Below, in pieces: positions 9,527 through 19,666 of a DNA stretch of 55,195 bases (position 1 is its first letter; every line of letters begins with the position of its first letter). A program made the translations under genes and the position numbers. The notes beneath the pieces were generated by a model. The model saw only the letters and a program-made list of their open reading frames with translations. It searched no databases and was not told where the DNA came from. The stretch is from SKVJ01 sp964578745 (GTDB lineage Bacteria > Chloroflexota > Dehalococcoidia > GIF9 > AB-539-J10): the NCBI GenBank assembly GCA_964578745.1, contig CAZODZ010000005.1:1-55195 (forward strand). Reading direction: 5' to 3'.

Positions 9527-9966
9527 TGGCCGGGCCGGATGAGGAGGGGGATGAGCCATCGCACAGGGTGGAACGCATCCCTCTTATCGAGATAGCAGGC
9601 CACGTCAGGGACGTACATGTTGCCGGGCTGACCGCCGGCCAGCTGTACGGCTGCTGCCCCATTGGGGAGACTCTACCACCGATCAAGACATGCCGGAACA
9701 GCGGCAGAGGCCTTCACGATTATGAATTGCCCTGATGGCCATGGTTCCTAACACTATTCGCGACAGCGGTACGTACACACGCTTTTGACGCAGTCCTGTG
9801 TCGGCGTATACTTCAGGCAGACGATCGCGCCACTGAGAGGGGGCGCCTGGGGAGCAGGGATCTATTGGGCCTCTGCCGGATATCGGCGGAGGCATTTTTG
9901 TGGCAGCGAGGGGCAGTTTCCAGGGACTTTTTGCATTGAACGAGAGCCCGTCCAGAACCGGAGACC
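9527..9966. other. no convincing gene
   Basis: A 69-codon frame begins at the ATG overlapping the stop of the preceding gene (9526-9735), but it has no recognisable motif and ends in low-quality sequence. The rest of the stretch leads into the glycosyltransferase pseudogene and shows no promoter I can defend. Confidence 0.35.
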
Positions 9967-10905
9967 TTGCACCAGGAGAACACGGTATTCGTACTCCTTT
10001 CGTTTGAAGGTCCCGATCCGTATGCACTAGCTGCCGGTCTCGGCGGGCACATTACTCATGTGGCACGAACTTTCGCATAAGAGGACTGTGAGACGCGCCT
10101 GTTCTTCGTCGGCGACCCGAGGGCTGCCGGACGCGAGGTACTCGAAGGGAGTAGCCTCATTCCGCACAGATGGTGCCAGTGGATAAGCGAGTACTAGCCC
10201 AGCGGTGTCTACGATGGCGAGAACGAGAAATGGAATGACTTCAACGAGTCGATACCTACGTGGGTCATTGAAAACATCGTGCGTCCCAGCGTTGCCAATG
10301 GCAAGGTGATTGCTGTTCTGGCTGAAGAGTGGCACACAGCCGAAGCGGCGTGTCGCCTGAGTGAGCAACTGACAAACCGCGGCCTGCGTGGCCATGTCGT
10401 GATCTTCTGGAATGCGAACTGCGACGTCATCAACGTGCGCTTTCACCACCAGTATGAGCTATCGAGAACGCTGTACAATGCGCCTGATGCGGAGCTTGCC
10501 AACAGTAGTCACGAGCCATTTGGGCTCGAGGGGTTGGAAGTAATGGCTTCAGGTGGACTGGTCTTCGCGGGAGGGACGGGGGAAGACTACGCACAGCACT
10601 TCTCCAACAGCATCGTACTGGACGTGAACGATACCCAGGAGATTACCAGATATCTCGATTATCTGGCATTGAATCGCGGCGTGGCCACACGGCTGCGCGA
10701 AGCAGGCCGGACCACGGCGCACCAGTTCACATGGCCGTCCGTCATCGACGAACTAACCGAGCGACTGGAGAGTCGGACACGAGCGCGACAGGCACTGGCC
10801 AACCTTTTCGATATCGTGGTCCAGAGCGCCCACAAACCGTCAACGCTGGACGCAATTTCGATCGGGGGTACGGTCGTCCATCCGGGGCTCAAGCACAATG
10901 GATAG
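9967..10905 (+). pseudogene. inactivated glycosyltransferase (GT4-like)
   Basis: One reading frame encodes a glycosyltransferase from about 9967 to the TAG ending at 10905. It is broken by an in-frame TAA at 10078-10080 and TAG at 10195-10197. The N-terminal part reads VFVLLSFEGPDPYALAAGLG, followed by HRWCQWISEY, stop, PSGVYDGE; the 3' part holds EPFGLEGLEVMASG, the donor-site EX7E region. The protein jumps from WNAN directly to a late segment, so about 100-150 codons of the linker appear deleted. The absence of frameshifts suggests recent decay by point mutation plus one deletion. The downstream DUF5752 gene overlaps its end and remains intact. Confidence 0.8.
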
Positions 10906-11218
10906 CAGGGGAGAGATGGCGCGAATATTACCATCGCAGGCGGAAAGGCTGCTTGCAAATGTGCCACAAGATGTTGGCTTCCGCTGTCACACGGGAGAGA
11001 TGTACTGGAACCTGCGAGACCTCGGGCGCGGGCTTTCAAGCATGGATGAAGCTTCGTTCAGGCATCACGTGAATGAACGGAAGAATGATTTCGCCGTCTG
11101 GACACGGGATGCGATAGGCGATCATGCGCTTGCGAGAAGCCTGTGGGACACGCGCAATCCTGCAGTTGCTACCCGACGAGTGTTGGAGCGTATCGTCTTC
11201 CTCGAATCGCAGCGCTGA
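10898..11218 (+). CDS. DUF5752-family protein
   Basis: This 106-residue small soluble protein matches the DUF5752 pattern: FRCHTGEMYWNLRDL, then SMDEASFRHHVN and NDFAVWTRDAIGD. The function is unknown. Related domains occur beside or fused to glycosyltransferases, which fits its overlap with the decayed glycosyltransferase. The ATG at 10898 overlaps that gene's TAG. An internal ATG at 10916 has AGGGGAG just upstream and may be the real start now that the upstream gene is dead. The frame is uninterrupted, so it may still be expressed. Confidence 0.6.
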   Translation: MDSRGEMARILPSQAERLLANVPQDVGFRCHTGEMYWNLRDLGRGLSSMDEASFRHHVNERKNDFAVWTRDAIGDHALARSLWDTRNPAVATRRVLERIVFLESQR

Positions 11219-11396
11219 CGCGCCTGCCCGGGGACAGACTGCCTCTTACAAAACGGTCTCTTCCGGTCCTGTCCATCATGCAGCAGCACCTGCTGTGCTC
11301 CATGGCAGAAGAACACTGGGAAGCAACGGCCGCAACTTTGACCTGCTCACGCGGAAGACGGAAGAGCAGAAGGGCGTCACGGCGGGCGAGAAAGCG

Positions 11397-11747
11397 CTAT
11401 TCGAACTCACCACGCGAGAGAGCGATAAACACTACCGCGACTGCGCCCAACAAGAAGGACATCGGAGTCAGCACCGCACAAATAGAGCCGGCCAGCGCCA
11501 CACCCCACTGTTGACGCTTCAGAGCATAGATTCCACCGATCAGGGCGACTATACCGAGGAGGATCGCAGGCAGACCAAAGAAGCCAAACAAGTTGCTCAT
11601 TCGGGGCACCACATGATAGCCACCCCACACACCTGTATTGCCCATCCACATGCCAAGGGCCCCCATGAGACCACCACTTATCAGTGCAAACGCTCCACCC
11701 ACCATGCTGCATATGCCACCTGCTACCGGCTTCCATGTCTTCTCCAT
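11397..11747 (-). CDS. small multi-pass membrane protein
   Basis: This 116-residue protein has three to four hydrophobic segments: about 8-34 (Gly-rich), 52-74 and 81-108. The start is well supported by GGAGGTGA 6 nt upstream of ATG. The layout resembles DUF4064-like small membrane proteins, but no catalytic motif is visible. It faces a noncoding stretch upstream and is monocistronic as far as can be seen. Confidence 0.7.
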   Translation of the reverse strand: MEKTWKPVAGGICSMVGGAFALISGGLMGALGMWMGNTGVWGGYHVVPRMSNLFGFFGLPAILLGIVALIGGIYALKRQQWGVALAGSICAVLTPMSFLLGAVAVVFIALSRGEFE

Positions 11748-12530
11748 CCGCTGTCACCTCCAAGACAGTGTACAACACTATGATATGACATTCCCAACGC
11801 GTTCCCGGCACCCTCACGGAGGAGGCACCCATACCACCATCAGCCTCAGAGCAGAGGAAACTCACTATGCGAGGCATGTGTCAGCCCCATCATTGCTCTG
11901 CCGCTGCGGCACCCAGCCAAGGGCGACAAGCTTCACGCTGATATCGTTCTCCACCAGCTAGAGTACAACTCTTCCAGCGGTCGTTGAACCCGGCGCATGT
12001 CTCACCCAGCCATCCAGCATCGCTATTGAAGAGCCCTTCAAATCGTGCCAGCTTCCGTTGTTTCAACGCCCCACCGCATTCAGACGGCCGGCCTCAGCAT
12101 CATACTTCTTACACGCTACCCGAACCAGCCGAAGCCGCGGCCCCTGTCGCCCCCTCACAGGGCTGAGATGATGTCTAGAACTGCGGACATGAACACAGTT
12201 CGAGTGTCTCACTGCCATCCAGCCACGCACGGCCAGAGGCAACCGCGCGTAGGAATAGCGCCGGTCGCAGTGGCAGCGGGCCACCCCCCACGGCGCAGCC
12301 GCGCCTGCGGCCCCACCATTCCTGTTCAACCACGCAGGACTCCAGCTATGCTCGTCAAGACATTCACGGGAATTTGACAATCTGCTGCTAGCATCCAGCA
12401 CCGGAGGTGATGAGAAGTGGAATAACAGAAACCGGCTGAGAGTCATGCTACAGACCGGGGGATACCACCGCTAACCAACAAAGGCAATGGAGTAACTATT
12501 CAATCTAAGGCTGCATGGAGGTATGACGCA
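11748..12530. other. long intergenic region
   Basis: About 780 bp without a supported gene. Frames on both strands are short, Pro/Ser/His-rich and lack an SD. A TTGACA hexamer occurs at 12374-12379 but no -10 element sits at a usable distance. The final 20 bp contain the GGAGGT SD of the next gene. Confidence 0.4.
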
Positions 12531-13022
12531 ATGAACAGAAAGAGAATACGTGTGCTGGCCGGCGTTCTCGTAGCCGTGATTGTGCTGACGGGGGTGTTGA
12601 TAGGGACGGTCTCGGCCGATAACAGCTACCCAGCGCCAGGCCGCGACAGGCTGCTCGCACGGGTGGCTGAGATACTCGGCGTTGACCAGGCAGATGTAGA
12701 GAACGCCTTCCAGCAGGCACTGCAGGAGCAGCGTGAGGCACGCCAGCAAACGATGCAACAAGCCCGCGAGGCACGGATACAACAACTGATTGACGAAAGG
12801 ATCATCACGCAGGAGCAGGCAGACGAATGGAAAGAGTGGCTCGAATCCCGTCCCGACTACAGCGACGAGATGCGTGAGTGGTTCGAATCGCGGCCGGATT
12901 TCGACTGCCGTGCCCTGGAAGGCACGCCTCGTTTCGATGGCAGAGTACGTAGAGCAGGCGGCCTTCACAGATGGTCCAGTGGTATGCCCGGCTGGTGCGA
13001 TGCATGTCCCGCGTGGGACTGA
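12531..13022 (+). CDS. secreted or membrane-anchored coiled-coil protein
   Basis: This 163-residue protein has a clear N-terminal signal or anchor (RKRIR, then a hydrophobic run to about residue 30 ending VSA). It is followed by a Gln/Glu/Arg-rich helical region at about 55-105 (LGVDQADVENAFQQALQEQR and repeats). The segment ITQEQADEWKEWLESRPD is typical of DUF2680-like envelope proteins, with ExRPD repeated twice. The C-terminus is Gly/Trp/Cys-containing. GGAGGT lies 9 nt upstream of ATG. It precedes a two-component system on the same strand, and a hairpin separates them. The function is unknown. Confidence 0.65.
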   Translation: MNRKRIRVLAGVLVAVIVLTGVLIGTVSADNSYPAPGRDRLLARVAEILGVDQADVENAFQQALQEQREARQQTMQQAREARIQQLIDERIITQEQADEWKEWLESRPDYSDEMREWFESRPDFDCRALEGTPRFDGRVRRAGGLHRWSSGMPGWCDACPAWD

Positions 13023-13062
13023 GATGCGTGACCAGCCAGCTGAGCGAATCTCTCGAGCACGA

Positions 13063-13088
13063 GAAGGGGAGGCATACGTTTCCCCTTC
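13063..13088 (+). terminator. hairpin after the coiled-coil gene
   Basis: GAAGGGGA and TCCCCTTC form a perfect 8-bp stem with a 10-nt loop 40 bp after the stop codon. It has no T-run, so it is either a weak intrinsic terminator or an RNA stabiliser. Confidence 0.45.
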
Positions 13089-13154
13089 CTGCGCGTTATG
13101 TTCCGCACCTGCGCTACAATGGCACATGCTGTACCGTTCTGGAGGGACACAGGG

Positions 13155-13838
13155 ATGCCTCACAGAATACTGGTAGTCGATGATGACCCAAACACCACAC
13201 GGCTGGTGAGACTCTACCTGCAGCGAGATGGACATGTTGTCTCTACCGCGGCCGACGGCCTCGAAGCGCTCCAGATCGCCAGGGAGAAGCACCCGGACCT
13301 TATCGTGCTCGACATCATGATGCCGAAGATGGACGGCGTCGAGCTATGCCGCGTCCTGCGACAGGAATCAGACGTACCTATTATCATGCTGACCGCACGT
13401 ACAACCGACGAGGACAAGCTCAAGGGGCTTGATACCGGAGCAGACGATTATGTCACTAAACCGTTCAGCCCGCGAGAGCTGGCAGCGCGCGTTCGAGCCG
13501 TACTCAGGAGACTTCCCGGCGAACGCGGCCCGAACGAGTTGCACAGGGGTGACCTCGTCATTGATTTCCGCCGTCACGACGCTTTTCGAAACGGCACAAC
13601 ACTCGGCCTGACAAGGGCCGAATTCAAGCTACTTGGTGTACTTGCATTGCAGCCCGGCCGTGTCTTCAGCAGGGAGCAGCTCATAGAGAAGGCCCTGGGG
13701 CACGATTTTGAAGGCTACGAGCGCACAGTCGATGCACACATCCGGAATATCCGGCGGAAGATTGAGGACGATCCTGCTCACCCAAGCTACATCAGGACCG
13801 TCTATGGCGCCGGTTACTCCTTTGTAGAGACAGAATGA
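13155..13838 (+). CDS. OmpR/PhoB-family response regulator
   Basis: This 227-residue regulator has a receiver domain at 1-120: acidic pocket DDD at 9-11, phospho-acceptor Asp53 in VLDIMMP, Thr near 80 and Lys102 in TKPF. A winged-helix DNA-binding domain at about 130-227 ends VRTVYGAGYSF. The start is ATG 13155 with GGAGGG upstream; the longer frame would add a non-conserved 19-residue leader. The kinase gene overlaps by 4 bp (ATGA), so the two are translationally coupled. The regulated genes are unknown. The neighbouring surface protein and MacAB-like efflux operon are plausible targets by proximity only. Confidence 0.93.
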   Translation: MPHRILVVDDDPNTTRLVRLYLQRDGHVVSTAADGLEALQIAREKHPDLIVLDIMMPKMDGVELCRVLRQESDVPIIMLTARTTDEDKLKGLDTGADDYVTKPFSPRELAARVRAVLRRLPGERGPNELHRGDLVIDFRRHDAFRNGTTLGLTRAEFKLLGVLALQPGRVFSREQLIEKALGHDFEGYERTVDAHIRNIRRKIEDDPAHPSYIRTVYGAGYSFVETE

Positions 13839-15211
13839 ACACCAACAGTCTGCTGTTCCGGCTTCTTGTCGGTTTCACAGTTGTGATCGTCATCACAGTC
13901 GGGGCAGTGTTCTTCTTTCTGAGCCAGTCGACCGCTGCCGAGTTCGCACGCTTTCAGGAGAGCATAGAACAGAGGCGTGTGGACAACCTTCGGTTCGTGC
14001 TCAGCAATTACCGTTGTCAGTCGGGAGGCTGGGAGGGTGTCCAACCGTACATCGTGCAGATGGGAGAGATCTACGAGTGGCACATCATTGTCACAGACGA
14101 TGACGGCACCGTGGTGGCCGATTCTGAGTCGAAAACAGTCGGAAGGCATATCGAGCCCCAAGGCAAAGGAATTCCTATCAAGAGCCTCCGCGGCGAATCA
14201 GGCTATGGCATGCTGTACTTCGAACCACACTATCAGCGCGGTGCAGAGGCAATGCTGCTCCGCGCCATGGTCTCGAGAGTGGGTGGCCTGCTACTGTGGA
14301 GCTGCCTCATTGCGGCAGGCGTCGCAGTCATCACTGCTTTCCTCATCTCAAAGCGTATAGCCGCTCCCGTAAAGGCACTGACAGACGCGGTGGGCCAGTT
14401 TGGCGCTGGTGACCTCAGTCAACGTGTGCAGGTGAATAAGGATAGTGGGGAAATAGGCCGGCTTTCCCAGGCGTTCAACAAGATGGCAGACAAACTGGAA
14501 CACTCTCTTCAGACACAGCGGAATATGGTGGCCGATACGGCGCATGAACTGAGGACGCCGCTGGCGAACATACGGGGCTATATCGAGGCGATACGGGATG
14601 GTGTTATCGAGCCTGACGCTGAGACTATAGCGATGCTCGATCATGAGACATCGGTCCTGTCACATCTCGTTGACGACCTGCAGGATCTAAGCATGCTGGA
14701 GGCAGGACAGGTAACACTCGATCTGCAGCCAGAAGACCCTTCTCGTCTTGTCAGTTATGCGGCCAATGCCGTGAAAGCGACCGCCAGCGCCAGAGGCATC
14801 CAACTCAAGGTGTCAATCCCGAACAGCCTCCCACTGATAACAGCCGATCACCACCGCATGGGGCAGGTGCTGCGCAACTTGCTTGACAATGCGCTCACCC
14901 ACTCGGGTGAGGGAGACAGCATAGTCATCTCGGCCCGCCGCAGCGGCACGATGGTCGAGTTCAGTGTGAGCGACACAGGCGAGGGTATACCATCCACCGA
15001 CCTGCCATATGTATTTGAACGCTTCTACCGAACCGACAAGTCACGCACAAGAGCAACCGGCGGACACGGCCTCGGGCTGACCATATCGAAGGGCCTCGTC
15101 GAGGCCCACGGCGGGCAGATATGGGTCGACAGTGAAGAGGGAATGGGGACCACATTCACGTTTACCGTACCGATAGATGACTCGGAGTTGCGGGACCAGG
15201 ACAACACCTAG
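13835..15211 (+). CDS. membrane sensor histidine kinase (HisKA type)
   Basis: This 458-residue kinase has TM1 at about 8-30 and an extracytoplasmic sensor at about 31-149 containing DDDGTVVADS, a PAS/Cache-like strand. TM2 lies at about 150-172 and a HAMP linker at about 173-225. The HisKA domain carries phospho-acceptor His237 in DTAHELRTP, and the HATPase domain has an N-box LLDNALTHS and DTGEGI and GHGLGL G-boxes. It forms a pair with the overlapping response regulator. Its stop overlaps the stop of the convergent surface-protein gene by 4 bp, leaving no room for a terminator between them. Confidence 0.93.
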   Translation: MNTNSLLFRLLVGFTVVIVITVGAVFFFLSQSTAAEFARFQESIEQRRVDNLRFVLSNYRCQSGGWEGVQPYIVQMGEIYEWHIIVTDDDGTVVADSESKTVGRHIEPQGKGIPIKSLRGESGYGMLYFEPHYQRGAEAMLLRAMVSRVGGLLLWSCLIAAGVAVITAFLISKRIAAPVKALTDAVGQFGAGDLSQRVQVNKDSGEIGRLSQAFNKMADKLEHSLQTQRNMVADTAHELRTPLANIRGYIEAIRDGVIEPDAETIAMLDHETSVLSHLVDDLQDLSMLEAGQVTLDLQPEDPSRLVSYAANAVKATASARGIQLKVSIPNSLPLITADHHRMGQVLRNLLDNALTHSGEGDSIVISARRSGTMVEFSVSDTGEGIPSTDLPYVFERFYRTDKSRTRATGGHGLGLTISKGLVEAHGGQIWVDSEEGMGTTFTFTVPIDDSELRDQDNT

Positions 15212-18200
15212 CGTCGCGTCGCTGTCTTCATCACCAGAATAATCAGCGCAACCATCAGTGCCACCACCAGTCCAAACAGGACCCAGCTGGTTCCCCCGAG
15301 CGAATCCGCCGGTTGGGCCGGCATCCCGACTGCCCGCTCGGCCACGGGTGCCGGGGTCACAGTCTCGGCTTCCGTCCTGAAATATCCCTCCAGCCATGGG
15401 CCGAGCGCATCGCCACGCACGGAACGGACACGCCAGAAGTAGTCTGTCAACGGTTCGAGTGTCCGGTTGCAGCGCCAGACTGTCTCCGTGAGCAGAGCAT
15501 CACCGGAGAACTCCACTATCACATCGGAGTACGACGGGTCGGCGCAGAGCATGAACTCAAAGCCCTGCGCATGGCACGGACTGTCCCATGTGAAGACTGG
15601 TGTCAGCGAGACATCTGTTGTCCCGATACCGGGAACAAGATTATCGACTGAACAGAGGGCAGAGTTGAACGACCAGAGAGGTGACCAAGGACTCAACACA
15701 GGTGTGGTTGCCCTCACTCTCCAGCCATACCGCTGGCCGTTGCCGAAGTCGGTGGTGTCACCCCAAGGTGAGATGACGACGCCTTCGTAGTCGCTGAATT
15801 CGCTCCACAGCGGCTCGGAAAGCGAGGCATCAAGGTACACCTGCCACTGGTACTGTTCGACTTTGTCAAACTCTTCCCAGTCAAACGCAACCACTGCATC
15901 CTTATTGCAGGCACACGCATTCGGATCCAACCGGGAACCATCTGCAGGCGATTTCAGGTCCGGGCCACGCTTGCAGAGCGTGTCGCGGTAGAGCCAGATA
16001 CGCTGGTTGGGCTGATCAGAGTCGACGGAACCAATGACGAAGATGTCGGTCTCAACATCGTTGGACCAGAGTGTCCCTACGGGATGCGCAGCGGCAAAGA
16101 GATCCGACGCGTCAAACCGGGCACCATCCGGCAGTCCTTCAATCACGTGATTGGACTCGAGGTCCGCGCACGGCGAGCAGGTCGGACAAAGCCACCTAGT
16201 CATGCCACCGGTGTCGCCGGAAACAGGTTCAGTCCTGAGCACGTACAGCGTCCCTTCCGGACCCTGAAGCAGACCACCGATCTGCTGCCCGTCTGCAAGC
16301 AGTGTTATCTCTCTATCCATCTGCTGCCAGTCGCACCCCTTCAGGGCATTCCACCGCCAGAGTCCCTCGTCAGACACATCTGTAGCGGCGAACACCCAGC
16401 CAGCGCCATCGAAACCGACATCCGCAAACAGCTGGACGTCGCCGGTACCCACCGGTTCTTTGACATGTACAAAGGTCTCCGCTCCATCAAGGGAGTACGA
16501 GACATGCCCGTTGCGCCCACCCACAAACAACGTGCCATCAGTAGCCAGCGAGAGCATATTGATCTCGTCGACCTCAGCATCAACGGGGTCGTCCCAACTT
16601 CGGGCATGGTTGGTGCTTTTCATCACCATGCCACCAGGAATCGCCGCGTACAGGGTGTCCTCGTTAACGACCACAAAATCGAGAATTGGCTCTGGTGAGT
16701 TGCGCTGCCAGTCCCACGAGTTTCCCCTGTCGCGTGTGAGCGCGATGCGAGCACCATCATGTTCAACCACATAGATAGTGTCATCTTCGTCAAATTCCTG
16801 ACTGAGCTTGATCATGACAGCATCGCTCTCAGTGTCAACGGTAAGCACGCGTTCCCACCGCTCGCCAAGCGGGTCGGAGAAGCTCTGCCAGATAGACTCG
16901 GGACCCCACTTGTTTGACGTTGAGAGAAAGAGGTCTCCGCCATCCGGCGTCACAACAAGGTCGCACAGCGTGAATTCAGTGTCGATAAGGGCCATCTGCC
17001 GCCAGAGGTCACCACACATGCTTGCGGAGAAGGCACTCTCGTCCAGAGCGTCACCGGGTTGGCTCGACGTGCCGCAGTACACAAGCGAGACGTCCGGCGC
17101 CCAGGCAAGTACCGCGCGACCGGGGCCGGTCGGCGGCACGGTCGACTCCTGCCAGTCAGGCAGTGACTCGAACGGGTTGAGGCACCGGTGGACGCCAGTA
17201 TCATATGTGGCCGCAATAGGGTCGCGTTCTCCAGCGAGCAGGGCCCCATCCTCAAGGTCACCGCGATAGGCGATGCTCCAAATATCGATGTCGGTGCCAC
17301 CGTCCACGTCCATTCTTTGACATACATCGACAGGGGTATCACCCACGATACGGTATACATCGTCGTAGCTATCCGGCTCCCGTTCCACACTCAGAAACAG
17401 TCGTCGATCGTCTCCGGCACTGCTGCCATACCCATCGGGCTGGGCAAGCGATGCGCGGACATACGAGACAGCTGCACTGTCACCTGCCACAGGGTTGATC
17501 CCACCATCACTGAGCATCAACGGATAGCCGCTGCCACTGAGGAAATCCCAGTCTGTAGTATTGGAATTTCCATCCCGTTCACCGGGACACAGCCAAGTGT
17601 AGCCCTGATACGCCGCCGCCACATCGGTACCGGTCGAACACACTACGAATAGTGTGCGATCAAGGCAGAAGTCGTTGGAATAGCTCACTCCGGCCACGTC
17701 AGCCCCAACGTGTCCGGGGTCTACAAAGAGTTCCTGTGCCTTCCAGCCGGACCAACTGCACCCCCCCTGAAGGATATACACGTCACCGTTGCTCAGTCCG
17801 TCACCCCATGACGCCGTGCCAACAGCGATGTCCCGGTACTCATTCCCCTCGTCACTGTACACGGGCGAGATGTCAAGGCTGGTGACTTCCTCACCGGCGG
17901 CCATGACAGGAAGACGGGTACCATCCCATTCCATCCCCCCATCCAGCGAGATGTACACTTCCGTGCCAGCGCTGGCCAGGACGGCCACGATGCCTTCATT
18001 GTCAGGAGCAACAGCTATAAGCGTGGCTGGAAGAACGGCACCCGCTTCCTGAAGATGCCTGGTGATGTCGTCCCAGTCCAGCCCATAATTGGTGGAGCGA
18101 TAGATGCGGCTGTTCTCGCCGTCGATGGCGTAGACGACACCGTTATGTCCTGCAGCGATGCCAGTCACCTCAGACGGCGTAACCACCGTGAGGTCGTTGT

Positions 18201-18324
18201 CACCGGGGGCATCGACCTCAACCCATTCAAGCACGGCAGGCGCAGCTGACACCGGAGGGACAGGACCAAGAATGACACATGAGGCAAACAACGCTGCGAG
18301 GAGATGTGCCCTGTGCCACTTCAT
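15208..18324 (-). CDS. large surface-anchored Asp-box/beta-propeller protein
   Basis: This 1038-residue exported protein starts at MKWHRAH (18324), giving a classical signal peptide ending VSA-AP; the longer frame from 18420 lacks an SD and would bury it. The body holds repeated BNR/Asp-box-like blades such as IYRSTNYGLDWDD, VYISLDGGMEWDG, LTRDRGNSWDW and MKSTNHARSWDD. The repeats suggest one or two beta-propellers of the sortilin/YCF48 kind. From about residue 810 two fibronectin-like modules follow (KSPADGSRLDP and PWSPLWSFNSA), and a C-terminal TM helix with a TATRR basic tail anchors it to the membrane. There are several Cys pairs. Likely extracellular binding or hydrolysis; no catalytic residues were identified. 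Confidence 0.75.
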   Translation of the reverse strand: MKWHRAHLLAALFASCVILGPVPPVSAAPAVLEWVEVDAPGDNDLTVVTPSEVTGIAAGHNGVVYAIDGENSRIYRSTNYGLDWDDITRHLQEAGAVLPATLIAVAPDNEGIVAVLASAGTEVYISLDGGMEWDGTRLPVMAAGEEVTSLDISPVYSDEGNEYRDIAVGTASWGDGLSNGDVYILQGGCSWSGWKAQELFVDPGHVGADVAGVSYSNDFCLDRTLFVVCSTGTDVAAAYQGYTWLCPGERDGNSNTTDWDFLSGSGYPLMLSDGGINPVAGDSAAVSYVRASLAQPDGYGSSAGDDRRLFLSVEREPDSYDDVYRIVGDTPVDVCQRMDVDGGTDIDIWSIAYRGDLEDGALLAGERDPIAATYDTGVHRCLNPFESLPDWQESTVPPTGPGRAVLAWAPDVSLVYCGTSSQPGDALDESAFSASMCGDLWRQMALIDTEFTLCDLVVTPDGGDLFLSTSNKWGPESIWQSFSDPLGERWERVLTVDTESDAVMIKLSQEFDEDDTIYVVEHDGARIALTRDRGNSWDWQRNSPEPILDFVVVNEDTLYAAIPGGMVMKSTNHARSWDDPVDAEVDEINMLSLATDGTLFVGGRNGHVSYSLDGAETFVHVKEPVGTGDVQLFADVGFDGAGWVFAATDVSDEGLWRWNALKGCDWQQMDREITLLADGQQIGGLLQGPEGTLYVLRTEPVSGDTGGMTRWLCPTCSPCADLESNHVIEGLPDGARFDASDLFAAAHPVGTLWSNDVETDIFVIGSVDSDQPNQRIWLYRDTLCKRGPDLKSPADGSRLDPNACACNKDAVVAFDWEEFDKVEQYQWQVYLDASLSEPLWSEFSDYEGVVISPWGDTTDFGNGQRYGWRVRATTPVLSPWSPLWSFNSALCSVDNLVPGIGTTDVSLTPVFTWDSPCHAQGFEFMLCADPSYSDVIVEFSGDALLTETVWRCNRTLEPLTDYFWRVRSVRGDALGPWLEGYFRTEAETVTPAPVAERAVGMPAQPADSLGGTSWVLFGLVVALMVALIILVMKTATRR

Positions 18325-18484
18325 GGCGTTCGATTTTACGTGCCGATTGTTAAGATCCGGTGAACCGTGGTGAATGCCATTCGCGCCCGGTGGCACCGAT
18401 GGTTCACTCTTTCTTAACATTTGTCTGCCATACTCGCTGTGCTACCCTGCCCGAGAGTACTGTACTACAGAACAGGTGATATAG

Positions 18485-19666
18485 ATGATGAGACACGTCA
18501 AGCGGCTTGCACCTCTACTGGTATCCGGCCTTCTGATTGCCACAGCAACCGCCTGCGCGCCGCAAGAGGAAGCGGAAGTAGCCGGTCCTGCAACTGTCGA
18601 AGTTACACGAGGTGACATCACCGTGGAAGTAACTGCCTCCGGCAACCTTGCATTTTCCAGGGAAGAGGAGCTGTCCTTCGACATGGCAGGCACTGTAGAA
18701 GATATATATGTGGAGGAAGGCGACTCTGTGACCAAGGGCGAGGTAGTCGCCATCCTTGACACCTCCGAGTGGGAGAAGCAGCTGCGTTCGTTGCGACTGT
18801 CTGTATTGTCCGCGCAGATAGCTCTCGAGCAGGCGCAGCAGGCGCTTGATGAAGCAGAGGCGGAGACAACCGTGAGTATCACCGGCGATGTCGTGGTGAG
18901 AGAGTGCTGCAACGACGAAGAGATAGAGCTACGGGAGATGCAGGTCGAAGAAGCGCAGTTGAGACTCGAAGATGCCGAGGCATCTCTGGCCGAGCACATG
19001 GAGCAGAGCCCAGAGGTAACAGCGCCATTCGACGGCTTTGTGACACAGATAGGAGTGGAGGGAGGCGACGAAGTCTTCAGCGGCTCGGTGGCAGTGGTCG
19101 TGGCAGACCCCGATCAGTTCGAGGCTCTGATCCTAGTAAGCGAGAACGATATATCGAAGGTAGCCGAGGGAACACGGGCACAGGTGAGTGTTGATGCACT
19201 CCCCGGAGTGGTGCTGCCGGCCAAGGTGACACATATAGCGCCGACAGCGAGCATCACCTCTGGCGTGGTGAACTACGAAGTCACCATCAAGGTAGAACCT
19301 GTTGAGACTCCCGGTGACCAGATACGCCAACAGGCGGAAGGTCCAATGCCTGCGGGCCTGGATAATATCGACCTGCGCCAAGGCATGAGCGTCACCGTCA
19401 CACTCTATCCAGCGCAGAAGTCCGACGTACTCGTTATCCCGAACGCAGCAATAGGCGTCGCTGGTGGACGGCACGTTGTCACGGTCGTCAACGACGACGG
19501 CACCCAAGAACAAAGGCAGATAACGACCGGCATCAGCGACTGGCAATATACGGAGGTCGTGGCAGGCCTGGAGGAAGGAGAAGTTGTGCTTATGCCGGCT
19601 GGTGCGGCTGCAACCGACAGAGAGCCCGCGCAGAGATTCATCATGGGAGGCCGCCCTCACCCATGA
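18485..19666 (+). CDS. MacA/HlyD-type periplasmic adaptor lipoprotein
   Basis: This 393-residue membrane-fusion protein belongs to a MacAB-like ABC export system. A lipoprotein signal ends at ATAC with Cys24. Next come the first biotinyl-lipoyl half (GNLAFSREEELSF and VEEGDSVTKGEVVA), a coiled-coil hairpin at about 95-175 rich in Glu/Gln, and the returning half (VTAPFDGFVTQIGVEGGDEV). A beta-barrel follows and a membrane-proximal domain ends at about 393. The ATP-binding gene overlaps its stop by 4 bp. In a monoderm-like Chloroflexota envelope it would extend outside the membrane. The export substrate is unknown. Confidence 0.9.
   Translation: MMRHVKRLAPLLVSGLLIATATACAPQEEAEVAGPATVEVTRGDITVEVTASGNLAFSREEELSFDMAGTVEDIYVEEGDSVTKGEVVAILDTSEWEKQLRSLRLSVLSAQIALEQAQQALDEAEAETTVSITGDVVVRECCNDEEIELREMQVEEAQLRLEDAEASLAEHMEQSPEVTAPFDGFVTQIGVEGGDEVFSGSVAVVVADPDQFEALILVSENDISKVAEGTRAQVSVDALPGVVLPAKVTHIAPTASITSGVVNYEVTIKVEPVETPGDQIRQQAEGPMPAGLDNIDLRQGMSVTVTLYPAQKSDVLVIPNAAIGVAGGRHVVTVVNDDGTQEQRQITTGISDWQYTEVVAGLEEGEVVLMPAGAAATDREPAQRFIMGGRPHP

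Noticed and set aside
9526..9735. 69-codon plus frame overlapping the stop of the MBL-fold gene
   Set aside because: The overlap looks like coupling, but the product has no motif and there is no supporting SD.
11124..11783. 219-codon plus-strand frame
   Set aside because: It overlaps the well-supported minus-strand membrane gene and part of the DUF5752 gene in other frames and is composed of low-quality sequence.
15313..17885. Several plus-strand frames opposite the 1038-aa surface protein
   Set aside because: They are antisense shadows without SDs, while the minus frame is continuous and has signal peptide, repeats and anchor.
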